From positions 761,089 through 825,088 of the forward strand of contig RPFO01000643.1 of the NCBI GenBank assembly GCA_009746045.1: a stretch of 64,000 nucleotides of DNA, given 5' to 3'. The notes under the pieces are model-generated. The model made no database searches and was not told the DNA's origin. It worked only from the letters and a program-made list of their open reading frames with translations. The position numbers and the translations under genes were made by a program. This document shows positions 52,197-64,000 of the stretch, in pieces (position 1 is the first letter of the stretch; every line of letters begins with the position of its first letter). The stretch comes from Mesostigma viride. Taxonomy: Eukaryota; Streptophyta; Mesostigmatophyceae; Mesostigmatales; Mesostigmataceae.

Positions 52197-55100
52197 ATGG
52201 GTTCCCTGGACGACGACAACGGCCCCGATCAAGCCGTGGATCATTTGATCGAGGCTGACGAGGAATGTATTCAGTGGATTAGACACAAGCTTCGACTCCT
52301 GGTCGACAACGCGGTGGAACTATGGCGAGAAGAGGACCACCGGCAGCCGGTGTCCGAATTCCTGGCAAGCGCAAAATTCGGCACGCTTTTTGCAATGCAC
52401 GAAAATGGCGCTCTTCACTTGCAAACACACATCCCTCCAACGTGGACCGAGCTCCTGTACTTTGTGCGAGATCCCACGAAGCTCGTTACACCAGCCAATA
52501 TCACCGGCCTTGTTCGCCAGGGAATCATGCATCCCAACCCAGCGGACAGCGCATTGCGAGGCATGCGGCACGTCTTCGTGCCGGCCTTCCTGCAGAACAT
52601 AAACTGGCCCGACAGCGTGAAGAAAGAGTTTACCGGTCAGCTGCACAAGTTTATGGCCAACTTGACCGAAGCAGCCTTCCAAGCAAAGGGGCAAACCGTG
52701 CTATATATTCCCCAGGAGGAGGTCGGGCCCCCGGCAGAGGCTGCTCGTGATAAGGACTTGGTGCAGCGGCTGGAGTCCACTCTTATCCACTGGACGCGGC
52801 AGATCAAGGAGGTGAGAGCCTGTGATTGATACTGTCAGCTGCGTCTCTCGTGGAAAAGCATAATCAAAGTAAGAAAGATAGTATTAAGGGAACGAGGATG
52901 AGGAGGATAACAAGGATTCAGTCACCTGTTTCCATTTTTGAAGGAGTTCTAGTATCATTTACGCTGGCTTGCACAGTGCATCTGTCCACCACAAGTGTTT
53001 TTCTTTCCCTTGATGTTCCTGGCCAAATAAAAGTGATTGGGCGTGCATCCCTGGCAGCTGTAGAACTCCGCCGTGTTACCTTAAGAAGATGATTCCAGCC
53101 GCTGTCACTTTTTTCAGCAACCAGCACTTAAGTTCACAACCGTCTTTCTTTCTGGTCATCTGCTTGAGAAGTTTAGGATGGCATTTGAATGGTACTAGCC
53201 CCCCAAATCTTATTCGCACTGGCTATGTAGTTCCTGGATGTGTGGCCATTACATGGTAATTTCAAATTTTGCGTATACTTTCTTCTGTCGAAACAGATCC
53301 GCCCCATGGGGGAAGACATGCTTGTTGCCTTCTTGAAAAATGCTACTGCCCCTGGGAGCTCCCCGTGTCTTAAGCTTCTGTCTGGCTCCTCATCCCAGGC
53401 GACATCTGACCAGAAATTTTTTTCTCTCCTCATAGTATCCTGCACACCCTGGCACATGAGCACTCTCCTCGTTGACTCGACCCGTCATAACAAATATTTT
53501 CAATATCGAACATATTTTCCTGAGTTTTAGTTTTAAATTCCCATCCTCCCCGGCTTCTTGCATGGATCGATCACATCCAGTTAATATCCCGTTAACGTAT
53601 TTTCCGCTCCTCTTTTATTTTCTTCCCCTTTTGGTTTTGAAACTGTGGGCGCCAGGTGGTCAACAACCAGGACAACAGCGAGGTGGGCGAGGACGCGGGC
53701 CCGTTGGCAGAGATTGAGTTCTGGCGCAGCCGCAGCGTGGACCTTAGCGGCATCCGCACACAGCTGGACAACCCGGTGAGTAGATGGGCAAGCAAGATGT
53801 TTCTTCTCAAGGGCATCCATGTTGAATCAAGCACTTAAAAAGCTTGAGTCAAGGCAGCGGGGCAACCAAGTGAGTTACCAACTTCTTATTTTAATAGGGA
53901 GTCACGAAGTTTTTCTAAAATTCTGCTGCATGACTTGGGCAGCGGACAACCCGGTGGGTGGATGGGTAAATATGTACTTTTCCTCACAGGCATCCATTCT
54001 AAGGTCTAGCACGTAGCTAGGGAAGCTGCCACCCGGCGAGTGGCCGGGCAGACGTCTCCTGGAATATGGGGGGTCAAATTGCTTATCCAGTGGGTAATTA
54101 GTTCAGCTTGCTAACCCTCATGTGAGCACGAACATTTACAAATAAAGACTAATCTTCTTGTAGATACATTCGCAAATGACACGTGTATTATAGGATTCTA
54201 TGAAGCCTGCAATTTTTCTTTAGTATCAGTAATGTGATGTCCTATTTCCTCCGTCGCATGCCGACCGCCTTTCTTCCGTTGCATCTCCCCCCTCTCCTCC
54301 CCCACGCCCTCCCACCCCCGAGCCCCGCACCCAACCCCAACCCCAAACATCCTAACTCCCAACCCTTTAACCTCCCAAAACGTCTGCTTCCCCCCTGGCA
54401 GGGCGTCGCGGCCATCACAGGCGTGCTGGAGCACGCCAAGTCGTCGTACCTCCCCCCCTTCCTGAACCTATCCAACCTGATTCAGCGGGAGGCCGTGGCC
54501 GCGGAGAACAATGTGCTTTTCCTCACGTCCCTGGAGGACCCCTGCACCAAGCTGGCGGCGGCGGAGCCCAAGGACATCCCAGCCATCCTGCCCACGCTGC
54601 TCAACTGCGTGCGCATGATTTGGAACATCAGCCAGTTCTATAACACGTCCGAGCGCATGACGGGCCTGCTGCGCAAGGTGGGATGATCACTACTATCACT
54701 ATTATCATTACTATACTTACCCAGTGAGTAGTACTCCTCACATTCGGCCCCGGGGCTCGCAGTTAGATTGGTTCCACTGGTTCATGTTGGAGAATTTCGG
54801 ACACACTTGCACCGCTCTCCGGTAAAGAGCTTTTTCCCAGCTGGGCTATCGCTTGGGATGCCTTAGGATCAGGAGACCCGTAAAGCCGCAAAATCATGCA
54901 AGAGGTCCTCTGTTCGGATCCAGTATGGTACCAAACTATTTCATTATTATTTACTAAACTTACTATGATATAGTTGTATAGTGAACATCAGCCAGTTCTA
55001 CAACATGTCCGAGCGCATGACGGGCCTGCTGCGCAAGGTGGGATGATCACTACTATCACTATTATCATTACTATACTTACCCAGTGAGTAGTACTCCTCA

Positions 55101-58100
55101 CATTCGGCCCCGGGGCTCGCAGTTAGATTGGTTCCACTGGTTCATGTTGGAGAATTTCGGACACACTTGCACCGCTCTCCGGTAAAGAGCTTTTTCCCAG
55201 CTGGGCTATCGCTTGGGATGCCTTAGGATCAGGAGACCCGTAAAGCCGCAAAATCATGCAAGAGGTCCTCTGTTCGGATCCAGTATGGTACCAAACTATT
55301 TCATTATTATTACTAAACTTACTATGATATAGTTGTATAGTGAACATCAGCCAGTTCTACAACATGTCCGAGTGCATGACGGGCCTGCTGTGCAAGGTGG
55401 GATGATCGCAGCTATGACTGCTATTCCTATTATACTATAGTAGTATAGTGAACATCAGCCAGTGGAGCGCATGACGGGAAAGGGGTTTGGATCGTGAAAA
55501 TCTTGTGTTACGCAAGGTGGGCTTGCATCTGCTGTTGCTACAATTATTTCCTATATGCTGAACATGAGCCGGTTCTAGAATCGCACCAAGACCACCCTCG
55601 CCCCCACCTAAACCTGCCTTTGGAGCTTTTTCAGCTGTGCGCGTCATCGCAGTTTCGATTCCGCGCTGGCTTCGTTTGTTCCCTATTTTCTCATTAGTAC
55701 ACTTGGCAATGGAGTCAAGCCTATGTCATCACGGTGACCCATGCCAAACGTTGCAGACACTTTTGTTTTATATATGTGTCAAATACAATCACACCCGCAT
55801 GCCCTAATCCACCCACCCCACCCTCAACCCCACCATCCCACCCGGCAGGTGAGCAACGAGATCATCAACCGCTGCTGCGTGCGCATCTCCCTGCCCGAGA
55901 TCTTCAACGGCCACGTGGAGGCGTGCATGCTGGCGCTGCGCGAGAGCATACGTGCGGGGGAGGCCTGGAAGCGCGTGTTCCACACAACCGCGCAGGCCGT
56001 CAGCGATCGCGCCGGCTCGCGCAAGTGGGTGCCAGTTTCAAGCTGTTTCTTCTCAGGTGTCGCTTGTGTCAGTTTGTGTGTGTGTCTCTGCGTTTGTGTC
56101 TGTGTGTGTCTGTCTTTCCACATGACGTGTATGCTTGTGTGCCCGTCTCTGCATACGCAGGGAAGTGTGCCCATGTCTTTCCGTCATTGCTTGAAAGGAG
56201 ACAGGTGTACAATGTTGGCGCTAATTGCCAACTATTGGGGTTTGGGGGTGTTCCTCTTGTTTCCCACTTCCACCCCCACCCACCACCCACCACCCCATGA
56301 TGAGTTAGCCTGTTTCATGACGTGCTCGATGATTCAGTAGCCTATAATTCTTGTTGCGCCTGGCTTTCACGCACATAGCAATACTTGCTGAAGCGGTCCC
56401 TACACATCATGTTGGTCCACCAGGAATATGCCATTGTTAGAATCACAACAATTGATCGCATCATGGATCCGCATCCTTTGCTAAAAATGTATAGTTCGTC
56501 TACCCCATGCTCTTTCCCATGCTCATTTCTTTTCTTGCCTTCAACCCAACGCTCTATTTGTTCTTCCTTTTCCCAGGTGGGACTTCAACGTGAGCTCCAT
56601 CTTCGCGCATATCGACGCGTTCACGCAGCGCTGTCGTGATCTGCTTGAGGTGTGTGGTGGCAGGCCAGGGCTAGATATGGGTTGGAAGTCGTTAGAGGAG
56701 CAGCATGTTGAACGTGAAGGTGATAGGATGATGTCATTGTTATATTCTGGGTTTGTTCTATGCCCCCCCCCCCCCCCCTCCCCCCCTTTCTTACGTTTCC
56801 CCCCTCCTTTTGTATTTTCCCGCTTGGCAGCTTGGATAACCGTTAAGCTTAGACATTCAAAGGGCAGTCACCAGAAGTGCTACACGGAAGTTCCTTTCTG
56901 GGGGGGGGGGGTGGATCTGACGTTGGCAGGTGCTCCGAGGCAATCTGGCGTATCCCGCAGTCATTGCAGGTGTGATCAATGAAATAATTTGCCTTTGTTG
57001 TACAACCTTGCACGTGCTCAACCCTGTTCTCCACGCTGTGCCCAAATCCGTGCCCAACCCTATGCCCAACCCTATGCCCAACCCTCTGCCCAACCCTGTA
57101 CCCATTCCTGCTCCCAACCCTGTGCCCAACCCTGCTCCCAACCCTCTTCTCCATTTTCTGCTCGACCCTTTGCATGGCAGGTGTGCGAGGCGCAGACCCA
57201 GTTTGCGCCAAAGACGGAGCTGCCTGCGTTTGGAGGCACGCGGGGGCCCGAGATCACCAAGAGCCTTACGGACATACAGGTAAACGGGGTGGATAGGGGG
57301 GCCTTAAGATTGCCAGAGTGTAGTTCCAGAGTGGGGTCCGTGGTAGGCCTTTTGCGTACACACTGTCGAGTATTCAGGATGCAGCAGAGAAACTCACTAG
57401 AGAATCCACGCCACCACCGGCAACATTTCGCATAAATCGGTCACCAAGGCATAGCATCGAAAAACAACACAACTTAGCAAGACAGGAGCCCTGATGAGAA
57501 AGCCACCTTATGCTAGTACCGTGCCGGTGCAGACCGAGGCACGCACATGCGACTCGCTTGACTCTGCGCCCCTGTCCACACAAATGCATGCAGGATCACG
57601 TACTCGTCATTCTTGTACTGGCATCCCTTGTTGCTGTGCTTCCTTGCACTAACGTGCCTGTTGGTCGTATTGGCACGCCTCCTTGCTGCGCCGGCACGCG
57701 TCACCGCAGGCATCGTTCCAGAAGCTGGTGCAGCACCTACGCGGGCTCAACTACTCCATCCTGGACGTAAAGTCCACCCGCTGGCATGACGACTACAACA
57801 CGTTCAAGAACGGGGTCAAGGACCTGGAGGTGGGCGCTAGGTGCTGGGCTCCACCTTGATGTCTAATGCTTGTATGACATCAACTCGTGTTAAGGGGTTG
57901 GTCACACAAACAGGGGTGATGGTCACGGACTTTTTGTCAGCGGTGTGAGGCAGGAGCAGGAGGTGGATGCTCCGTGCCAGGCACCGCGATTTTTCTAACA
58001 TAAGAGTACGGGGGGGGGGAAGGGCACACAAACGGGGTTGTCGGTCACTGACCTTTGTTGCCGTAACAAGCAGGGTTTTAGGTGAAATTGGGTACGCGAG

Positions 58101-61100
58101 ATGGTTTATGTGATGCTCTGCTGGTATTCTTGATGTGCTTTCGGCATTTATCTCACAACTAAGACCGATCATAATATTTGTACATCAAGGCGCTAACTCT
58201 GCTCATACGTCTTCGACAAGAAAGAGAGTGATTCCCTTTACTACTGGTGTTTTTGTTCAGTAGGATGCACAAGTAGCTGCTGTAGTTTCGTTGATAAGGT
58301 TTGTCGTATTGATGCATGTAAGCCCGTCACCTCTTCCTTTCAAGAAATGTTTTTCTGCCACACCGCCACCGCATCCACCCACCCGCGCTCAAATTGTTTT
58401 GTGCCGGTCCTCTGCCCCCCCTTCGCCCCCCCCCCGCGCTCCCCTTTCGCCCCCCAGGTGATGATGCAGAACGTGATCATGCTCGCGTTTGACAGCGTGT
58501 CGGCGCTCTCTCAGCAGATCGAGCTGCTGGAGGCCTTCCACAGCATGGCGCAGCGCGAGAGCATCAAGCTGTGCGTGCAGAAGAAGACGGCCGACGTGTA
58601 CGCAAAGTTCCTGCACGAGGTCAACGTCGTCAAGAAGCACTTTGACCAGTTCCGGCGAAACCCACCCATCAGGTGCGCACCTAAACGTATCGGTGGTTGA
58701 CACGCCCCCAACGCAGGCACTGTGTAAATGCTGACACACCCATATGCGCACCGTCAGTAAGCAAGCCCACCCGTCAAGTGCATGCATGAATTGCATATCT
58801 TATTAGAATTTATTTACTGCCCAGTAGTCAAGCTCCTTTTGCCGTGAGACCCTATATTCAAGCCATTTCCCGGCACGGTTTCCTAACAACATTTCCCCAC
58901 GACAACCACGCATCTCCCACTTCCCGTCCCCCTTTCCCAACCCACCCCCACCCGCGACCCGCGTACCCTTCCTCCCCACACATAAATACACCAGGCGTAG
59001 GTCGGTTGCATACCGCCCTGCGCCCTCCATCCCACTGTCAACCCCTAAACCCAAAACTTGAAACCCCTTTTCCTTAAAACTCTGAACCCCGACCCCCAAT
59101 TCCTGAACTCCCTGCCCCCCCACCCACCCCTGCAGCCCATCCTTCCCCGCCTACTCGGGTGCGGCCATGTGGGCCAGCTCGCTGCTCGCGCGCATCAACC
59201 AGCCGATGGCGCTGCTGACCGCCGCGGCGACCTACCTGCCCGCGACGCCCGAGGCGGCGGAGCTGGAGGTGCAGCACACGCAGCTGTCCGCGGCGGTGGA
59301 GCAGTTCATCCGCAACCAGCACACCGACTGGTTCCAGCTCATTGACCCAAGCGTGGCCAAACGGCTGGAGAACACGCTCATTGTGGCCGAGGAGGAGACC
59401 GGCCTGCTGGAGATGAACTTTGACAAGTCACTGCTCAGCCTGTTCTCTGAGGTCTGCATACATTTTATAACAGTTCTCACTATTTGTATTGTTGTCTTCT
59501 TTAACAATCTGATGTCCATGTCGCCGTCATACGTCATGAGATTGGTTCTCAGCCTCTTTGTGGATGTTTACTGACGGCTACGTGGTGCTGTTATGTCAAA
59601 GTTCGTAGGTGTTTGGGGTTACTTCGGCCATGTGTTTGGGGTCGGCTGGACCTTTTTGCCCTGTATTATGCGTGGATGCGTGTTTGGGAGTGTTTGCGGT
59701 CTATTACTGTCTTAAAGCGTCGGCCTTACAGTGTCTGTGCTTCTAACCTAGCCTGACGGATGTCAGATACCGTCACGTGTCGTGCTTACAAGGTCAATCA
59801 TTACTGTCGTTTTGTTTTGATGCAGGTTTTATATCACACTTGCGCAACACCTTGGCCACCTTAGCCTGGCCTGTTCATGTGTGATAATCTCGTGTCCTCT
59901 CAAGATGTCTTTATCAGCGAATAAATCTAATCAGCGAATAAATCTAATCAGCGAATGAAGCTAATCTAAAGCCGTCATCTTTCTAACCCCAACATCTCTT
60001 TCCAGTATCCACCCAGTATGCTGCGGCTCTCGTTCCATTTTCCTCCCAATATTCTGCGGCCCAACATGAACGTGTTATGGTCCCCCAATATGCGTCAGGG
60101 CGGCCTAACCTCAGCATGTCATGCCCACATCAATGCTTGCCCGTAACCGTCTTGCCGTCCCCACCCCTTGCCGCAGGTGCTCTACTTCGAGCGCCTGGGC
60201 CTGGAAATCCCCTACGCGGCCATGGAGGTGACGTCGCTGCGCGAGAAGTTCCGCGTCCTGCGCGAGAACGTGCTGCTGGTCGTGCGCGACTACAACAACA
60301 TCCTGCTCGCGCTCGACACGCAGGAGCGGCGGCTGTTCGCGGACCGCATTCGGTACGCACAGGGGGTGTCCATAAGCTCAGGGGGGTGCGCAGGGGGGTG
60401 CTATAAGCCCACATCGAAACCGCGATTCAACCACACTTCGAAATGGGCTGCCCTGCAAAGCAAGAGATACAGAATGCAACTGGCGTGGAAGTGCCCGCGT
60501 ATGCTACGCAGGGGGCCTCATTTACTCCTTCAAGGAGCTCTATCTCGACCCGCACATGGTACACATTAAGGGGGGCAGGAGCTAGAGGGCTTCACTTTCA
60601 CTGTTTAAGTCTGTTCCCTTTGTTCTCCCTACCTGCCCTCGAGACAGCCCTGTCTTGGAGTTCCTTTTCTTGGAGTTTATTTGTGAATATTGGTCCCAAT
60701 ATGGTTTGCCCCAGGGATATGAGCCCAGAGAGTATGTTTGAATGCGACAAAAACCCAGGCATGTGGTCAGTAGATCTTCCTCATCTGGTTGGTCAGACAC
60801 GCTGAAACTTTTTTCTTGTTACCACTTTCCCCGTTACTATGCGAGACCCGCTTCCACAAGGACCTCCATCGTGATCGTCTAAAGCCTCGTTACTGCGTAG
60901 TCCGTCATAATCTTTCCCTCCCGCACAGCCCTTCCCACCTTGGCCATCTTCATCCATAAAGGCCCTTATCCATCCCCTACATTTCCCCCTCATGAGCTCC
61001 CAACCCTTTCCTCCACCTGTTACAACTCCCACCAACAACAACAACACCCAACGCCTGGCCTCATCCCCCTCCTCCCCCTCCTCCCCCTCCTCCCCCCCCC

Positions 61101-63916
61101 CCTCCTCCCCCTCCTCCCCCTCCTCCCCCTCCTCCCCCTCCTCACCCTCCTCACCCTCCTCCCCGCAGCTACCTGGACCGCCGCATCCACCCCGGCCTGC
61201 ACAAGCTCAACTGGATCAGCAATCGGCACCACCTCGAATACTTTGTCAAGGAGGCGCGCCGCTTCTGCGCAGAGGTGCAGGAGACTGTGGTCGCGTACAA
61301 GGCCGCAAATGACCGCATCATCGCAAACTGCCGGCTCATCAGGTGAGCTGGGCGAGGGGCAGCGGAACCGTGTATTTCTGGGAGTTGAATGCAGGACGTG
61401 TAGAATTAGAAGCCTGTGTACAATTTTGTAGAGTGTGTACAAGCTCGTAACGAAGGCCGTGACCTTGCTCAGCGTTCAACTCCTAGTAGCTCCATCTCTG
61501 GCATAGATGGAGGAGTGTGTGTTGGACTGTATGGGTGTATACTGTCTTGGTGGGGTGGGAGAAAGGGGGAAGGAGGGGAGGGGGTTGAGGTGGAGGAAGC
61601 AAGAGAGGATAGACGGGGGAGGAATACGTTAGCTGGGAAAGCGTGGGGTGGTTAAGGGGTGGCATGTGCAGCCAGTTTTAGGGCCTTTGATACATGCATA
61701 ATCTGTAAATGCGATCCCGACTTCAGCGCTTGCTTCCATTCTCATGAAAGGTTCACTATGGTCACAGCGTACACCACGGCCATGGCGGCATCAGTACACA
61801 ACTTGAGATTATAAACGTTGTGGCCTCGCCTGGGATCCTGACATCACTCTTGTCTCGGCTTCTCCTGCCCATAATTGTGATGAATAAACCCTTAACCCTA
61901 CACCCTTATCCCTTACCAACCTCAACCTCAAACCTCTTAACCTCAGCCTCCATTCTCCCTAACCATTTCCCCCTGAGCCTACACCCGTAGGGCTCGTAAA
62001 CCTACCCTGTCCCATCATGCCCGGTGCGACATGGTCGGTGCGGCGTCCGTCGGTTGCACCCTTGGTTGTGTGACATCTGTCGGTCGCGACCCTAGACATA
62101 AGACCCTTTATCTTGAGCCCTGATACCTACCCGTGACCCCCCTAGTCCATTTTCACTGCACTTGTGTCACGTCCGTCAGTCGCACCCTTGGTCATGTAAT
62201 GCCACGTCCGTCGGTCGCACCCTTGGTCATGTAACGCCATGTCCGTGTCGCAACCTTGGTCATGTAATGCCTTGTCCGTCGGTGGCCGCCGCAGCGAGTC
62301 GGTGCTGGTCCACATTGAGAAGAAGCGCGTGTACGAGAACGGCGAGTTCGAGGCAAAGCAGGTGAAGCACCGCGAGGCGATGCACACGCGCTTTGAGGCG
62401 GCGGTGAAGGAGATCAAGGAGACGATGGCGGCCACGTACGAGACATTTGCCAACGACAGCGACGAGGTGCAGCGCGAGTGGGTCAAGTACACCAACAAGA
62501 TCGACAAGCGCATGGACGAGGCGCTCAAGACGACCGTTAAGAAGAGCCTGCAGGTGGGCGGGGGAAGAAGAGCCCAAGGGGTAGGAGAGGGGAGAGTGGT
62601 ACAGCCAGCAAGCGGGGGCGCGAAAGGTATGAATTGGGGGAGTGGGGGAGGTAAAGAAGCTCTGGCAAGGGATTGGGGGAGGGGGTTGTTCAAGTATCTG
62701 AGCTATGAATGTTCTTTTCTATTTGGGACGAGCTTAGTATGATGCCCTTGGTGGCATACTAGATTTTTTCTCCCTCGGGATCTTTTAAAAGTCTCTTGAA
62801 TCCATCACAGACCGTTCCTATTGTTGGAGGAACCACGCGGGTCTTCTCCTTGTAACAGCCTAGTCTCTTCATGGCAGCCTAGTTTTGTAAATATCATAAG
62901 GCCGATGAGCTTAATTCATAGTACCTTCGTGGCTCCTGGGATACCCCCTGTTCTCTCATGCAATAATTTTTATGGATTTTTATGCTTCACCGACGAAACA
63001 TCCTGGCCACTACTGGTGCATTTGCCAGCCTCACAACTTGGCCTTGTGCTGGCTTACTACCTCTGCTGGCTGCTTCTGCTGGCTTAGTAGTGTCTGCTTA
63101 CACAGCGTGTGTGCATGTGTGCGTGTGTCGCTGCTGTGGGCCACTTTCTGCTTTGTGTTGGGGGGGGGCTGTGTACGCTCACGCCACCACAGGAGCTGTC
63201 GCGCGCTCTGAACGGCGACGTGAAGACGGAGGTCATTCCCCTCTTCAACGTCATCGTGGTGCTAGAGCGGAACAAGGTGGAGCTGCGGCCCACCGTGCAG
63301 GTAAGGAAGAACAGGGCTGCTGAGAGGGAGGAATAAGCTTGGCTGTGCGGGTAAGGCAGGCCCACCGCTCAGGTAAAGAGGGCTTGTTCTGCATAATGTG
63401 GGCAGGTAGCAAGCGCTCATGTGAAAAGAAAACCTAGACCCAATAAGAACGGACTTTGGGACGCGTGCAAATACTGAGGACGGTCTCGAATGCTGTTTAC
63501 AGTAGAGATGAACAGTTGTGAGAGGGAATGGCTGGCTGCCCTCCCATCTACCCTGACCATCTATCTATATAGCCAACATCTTTTGCAGTTCCCATCCATG
63601 TCATACGTATCCACCCACCCAAAGTTAACCCCCCTTCACTGACTAATCTTCCCCCCCCCCCCCAACCCGCCACCCCCTACCCCCCAACCCGCCACCCCCT
63701 TCCCGTGCCTCCCCCCAGGACATGTTCAACATGATCCACACAGCATCGCGCGAGCTCATCACGGTGGTGTCCACGGTGCCCCGCCTGGTGGAGACGCGCC
63801 GCCGGCCAGGTGGGGCGGCCGCTACTGCCACCGCAGAGGCCACCGCGTCTGCTGCAGGCGCCCAGGCCAACGGGGTCACGTCTCCCATCACATCCCCTGG
63901 ACCAAGCACACCCAAG
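52197..63916 (+). CDS. DNAH2: Axonemal dynein heavy chain, DNAH2-type (I1/f 1-beta), first 14 exons, 3'-partial
   Basis: N-terminal tail of an inner-arm dynein heavy chain. The tail assembles the heavy-chain pair with intermediate chains on the ciliary axoneme. Exons: 52197-52811, 53656-53775, 54402-54677, 55849-56024, 56577-56649, 57181-57279, 57710-57829, 58458-58672, 59136-59451, 60177-60352, 61169-61342, 62295-62553, 63193-63300, 63719-63916. They give 975 codons in one frame and run off the window. The start is the first ATG after an in-frame stop at 52170. Landmarks I associate with DNAH2: GQTVLYIPQEE, LIHWTRQIKE, EIEFWRSRSVDLSGI, AKSSYLPPFLNL, KVSNEIINRCC, LDVKSTRWHDDYN, NFDKSLLSLFSEV, VVRDYNNI, RIHPGLHKLNW, LQELSRALNGD. 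DNAH2 corresponds to Chlamydomonas DHC10 (1-beta). Exon 14 ends in an Ala/Thr/Pro-rich stretch that may be lineage-specific. The four AAA P-loops, stalk and microtubule-binding domain lie outside. Exon 9 has a weak donor (GTCTGC). Confidence 0.92.
53943..54012 (+). repeat. Copy of the dynein exon-2 3' edge and donor
   Basis: GGACAACCCGGTGGGTGGAT ... CATCCATTCTAAGGTCTAGC repeats 53766-53836 (GGACAACCCGGTGAGTAGAT ... CATCCATGTTGAATCAAGC), about 177 bp downstream. Confidence 0.85.
54623..55480 (+). repeat. 360-bp tandem array containing the dynein exon-3 3' end
   Basis: AACATCAGCCAGTTCTA begins units at 54623, 54983 and 55343, an exact 360-bp period, with a short fourth start at 55451. Each full unit carries the last 55 bases of exon 3, the donor GTGGGATGATCAC and 300 bp of intron. 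The second unit differs by only a base or two from the first, including a synonymous-looking CACGTCC to CATGTCC change. Confidence 0.95.
57035..57160. repeat. 12-bp minisatellite (ATGCCCAACCCT)n before dynein exon 6
   Basis: About ten degenerate copies of CCCAACCC(T/C)(A/G)TG forming the pyrimidine-rich tract upstream of the acceptor at 57179-57180. Confidence 0.85.
61055..61168. repeat. (CCCCCTCCT)n tract before dynein exon 11
   Basis: About eleven copies of CTCCCCCTC, changing to CTCACCCTC near the acceptor CAG at 61166-61168. Confidence 0.9.
62155..62290. repeat. 38-bp minisatellite before dynein exon 12
   Basis: Three to four copies of CACGTCCGTCGGTCGCACCC plus TTGGTCATGTAATGC, ending at the acceptor of exon 12 (62293-62294). 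More diverged relatives are seen at 62020-62090. Confidence 0.85.
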
Positions 63917-64000
63917 GTAGGGACGACATCTCATCGGGCTATTGGGCATAAGGCATACTTGTTTAGCCACCATGTGCTATTGAGAGAGCAGCATGATGGA

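Noticed and set aside
54800-54930. tRNA-like or SINE element in the 360-bp unit
   Set aside because: TGTTCGGATCC resembles a B box, but no consistent A box or cloverleaf was found and the period is explained by tandem duplication.

Overview
The window is nuclear DNA of a eukaryote, most likely a flagellated green alga. I infer this from GC-rich exons separated by long GT-AG introns, an axonemal dynein gene, a plant/alga-style GT29 glycosyltransferase and many short non-LTR retrotransposon remnants. The species cannot be named from sequence alone.

Layout. 1-1814: an uninterrupted reading frame for a type II membrane protein with sialyltransferase (GT29) motifs. 1815-12100: no host gene, but minisatellites and a graveyard of LINE pieces (families called A, B, C and D here), several with clear target-site duplications (TSDs). 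12118-18457: a 6.34 kb element with about 1.67 kb terminal inverted repeats (TIRs), a 10-bp TSD and large 21-bp minisatellites inside both arms. It resembles a Mutator-like/foldback DNA transposon and shows no transposase. 19004-42078: a complete 20-exon ABCF3/GCN20-type gene (792 aa) over 23 kb. Its introns hold MITEs, minisatellites, a LINE-C insertion, a 580-bp tandem duplication and several partial copies of neighbouring exons. 42390-45690: a nested stack on the minus strand, LINE-D interrupted by an LTR-type unit, itself interrupted by LINE-B. 46200-48886: repeat-rich, no convincing gene. 48887-50108 (minus): the last two exons of an unrecognised gene. 52197-63916 (plus): the first 14 exons (975 codons) of a DNAH2-type (inner-arm I1, 1-beta) axonemal dynein heavy chain. 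The motor domain lies beyond the window.

The host genes are unrelated in role: Golgi glycosylation, translation control and ciliary motility. The most unusual material is in the repeats. It includes the long-TIR minisatellite element, retrotransposed 'micro-insertions' that carry only a LINE 3' end and its tail, and recurrent duplication of exon edges into adjacent introns of both large genes. Exon boundaries were set by hand from splice consensus, unbroken frame and family homology recalled from memory. No alignment or search was run.
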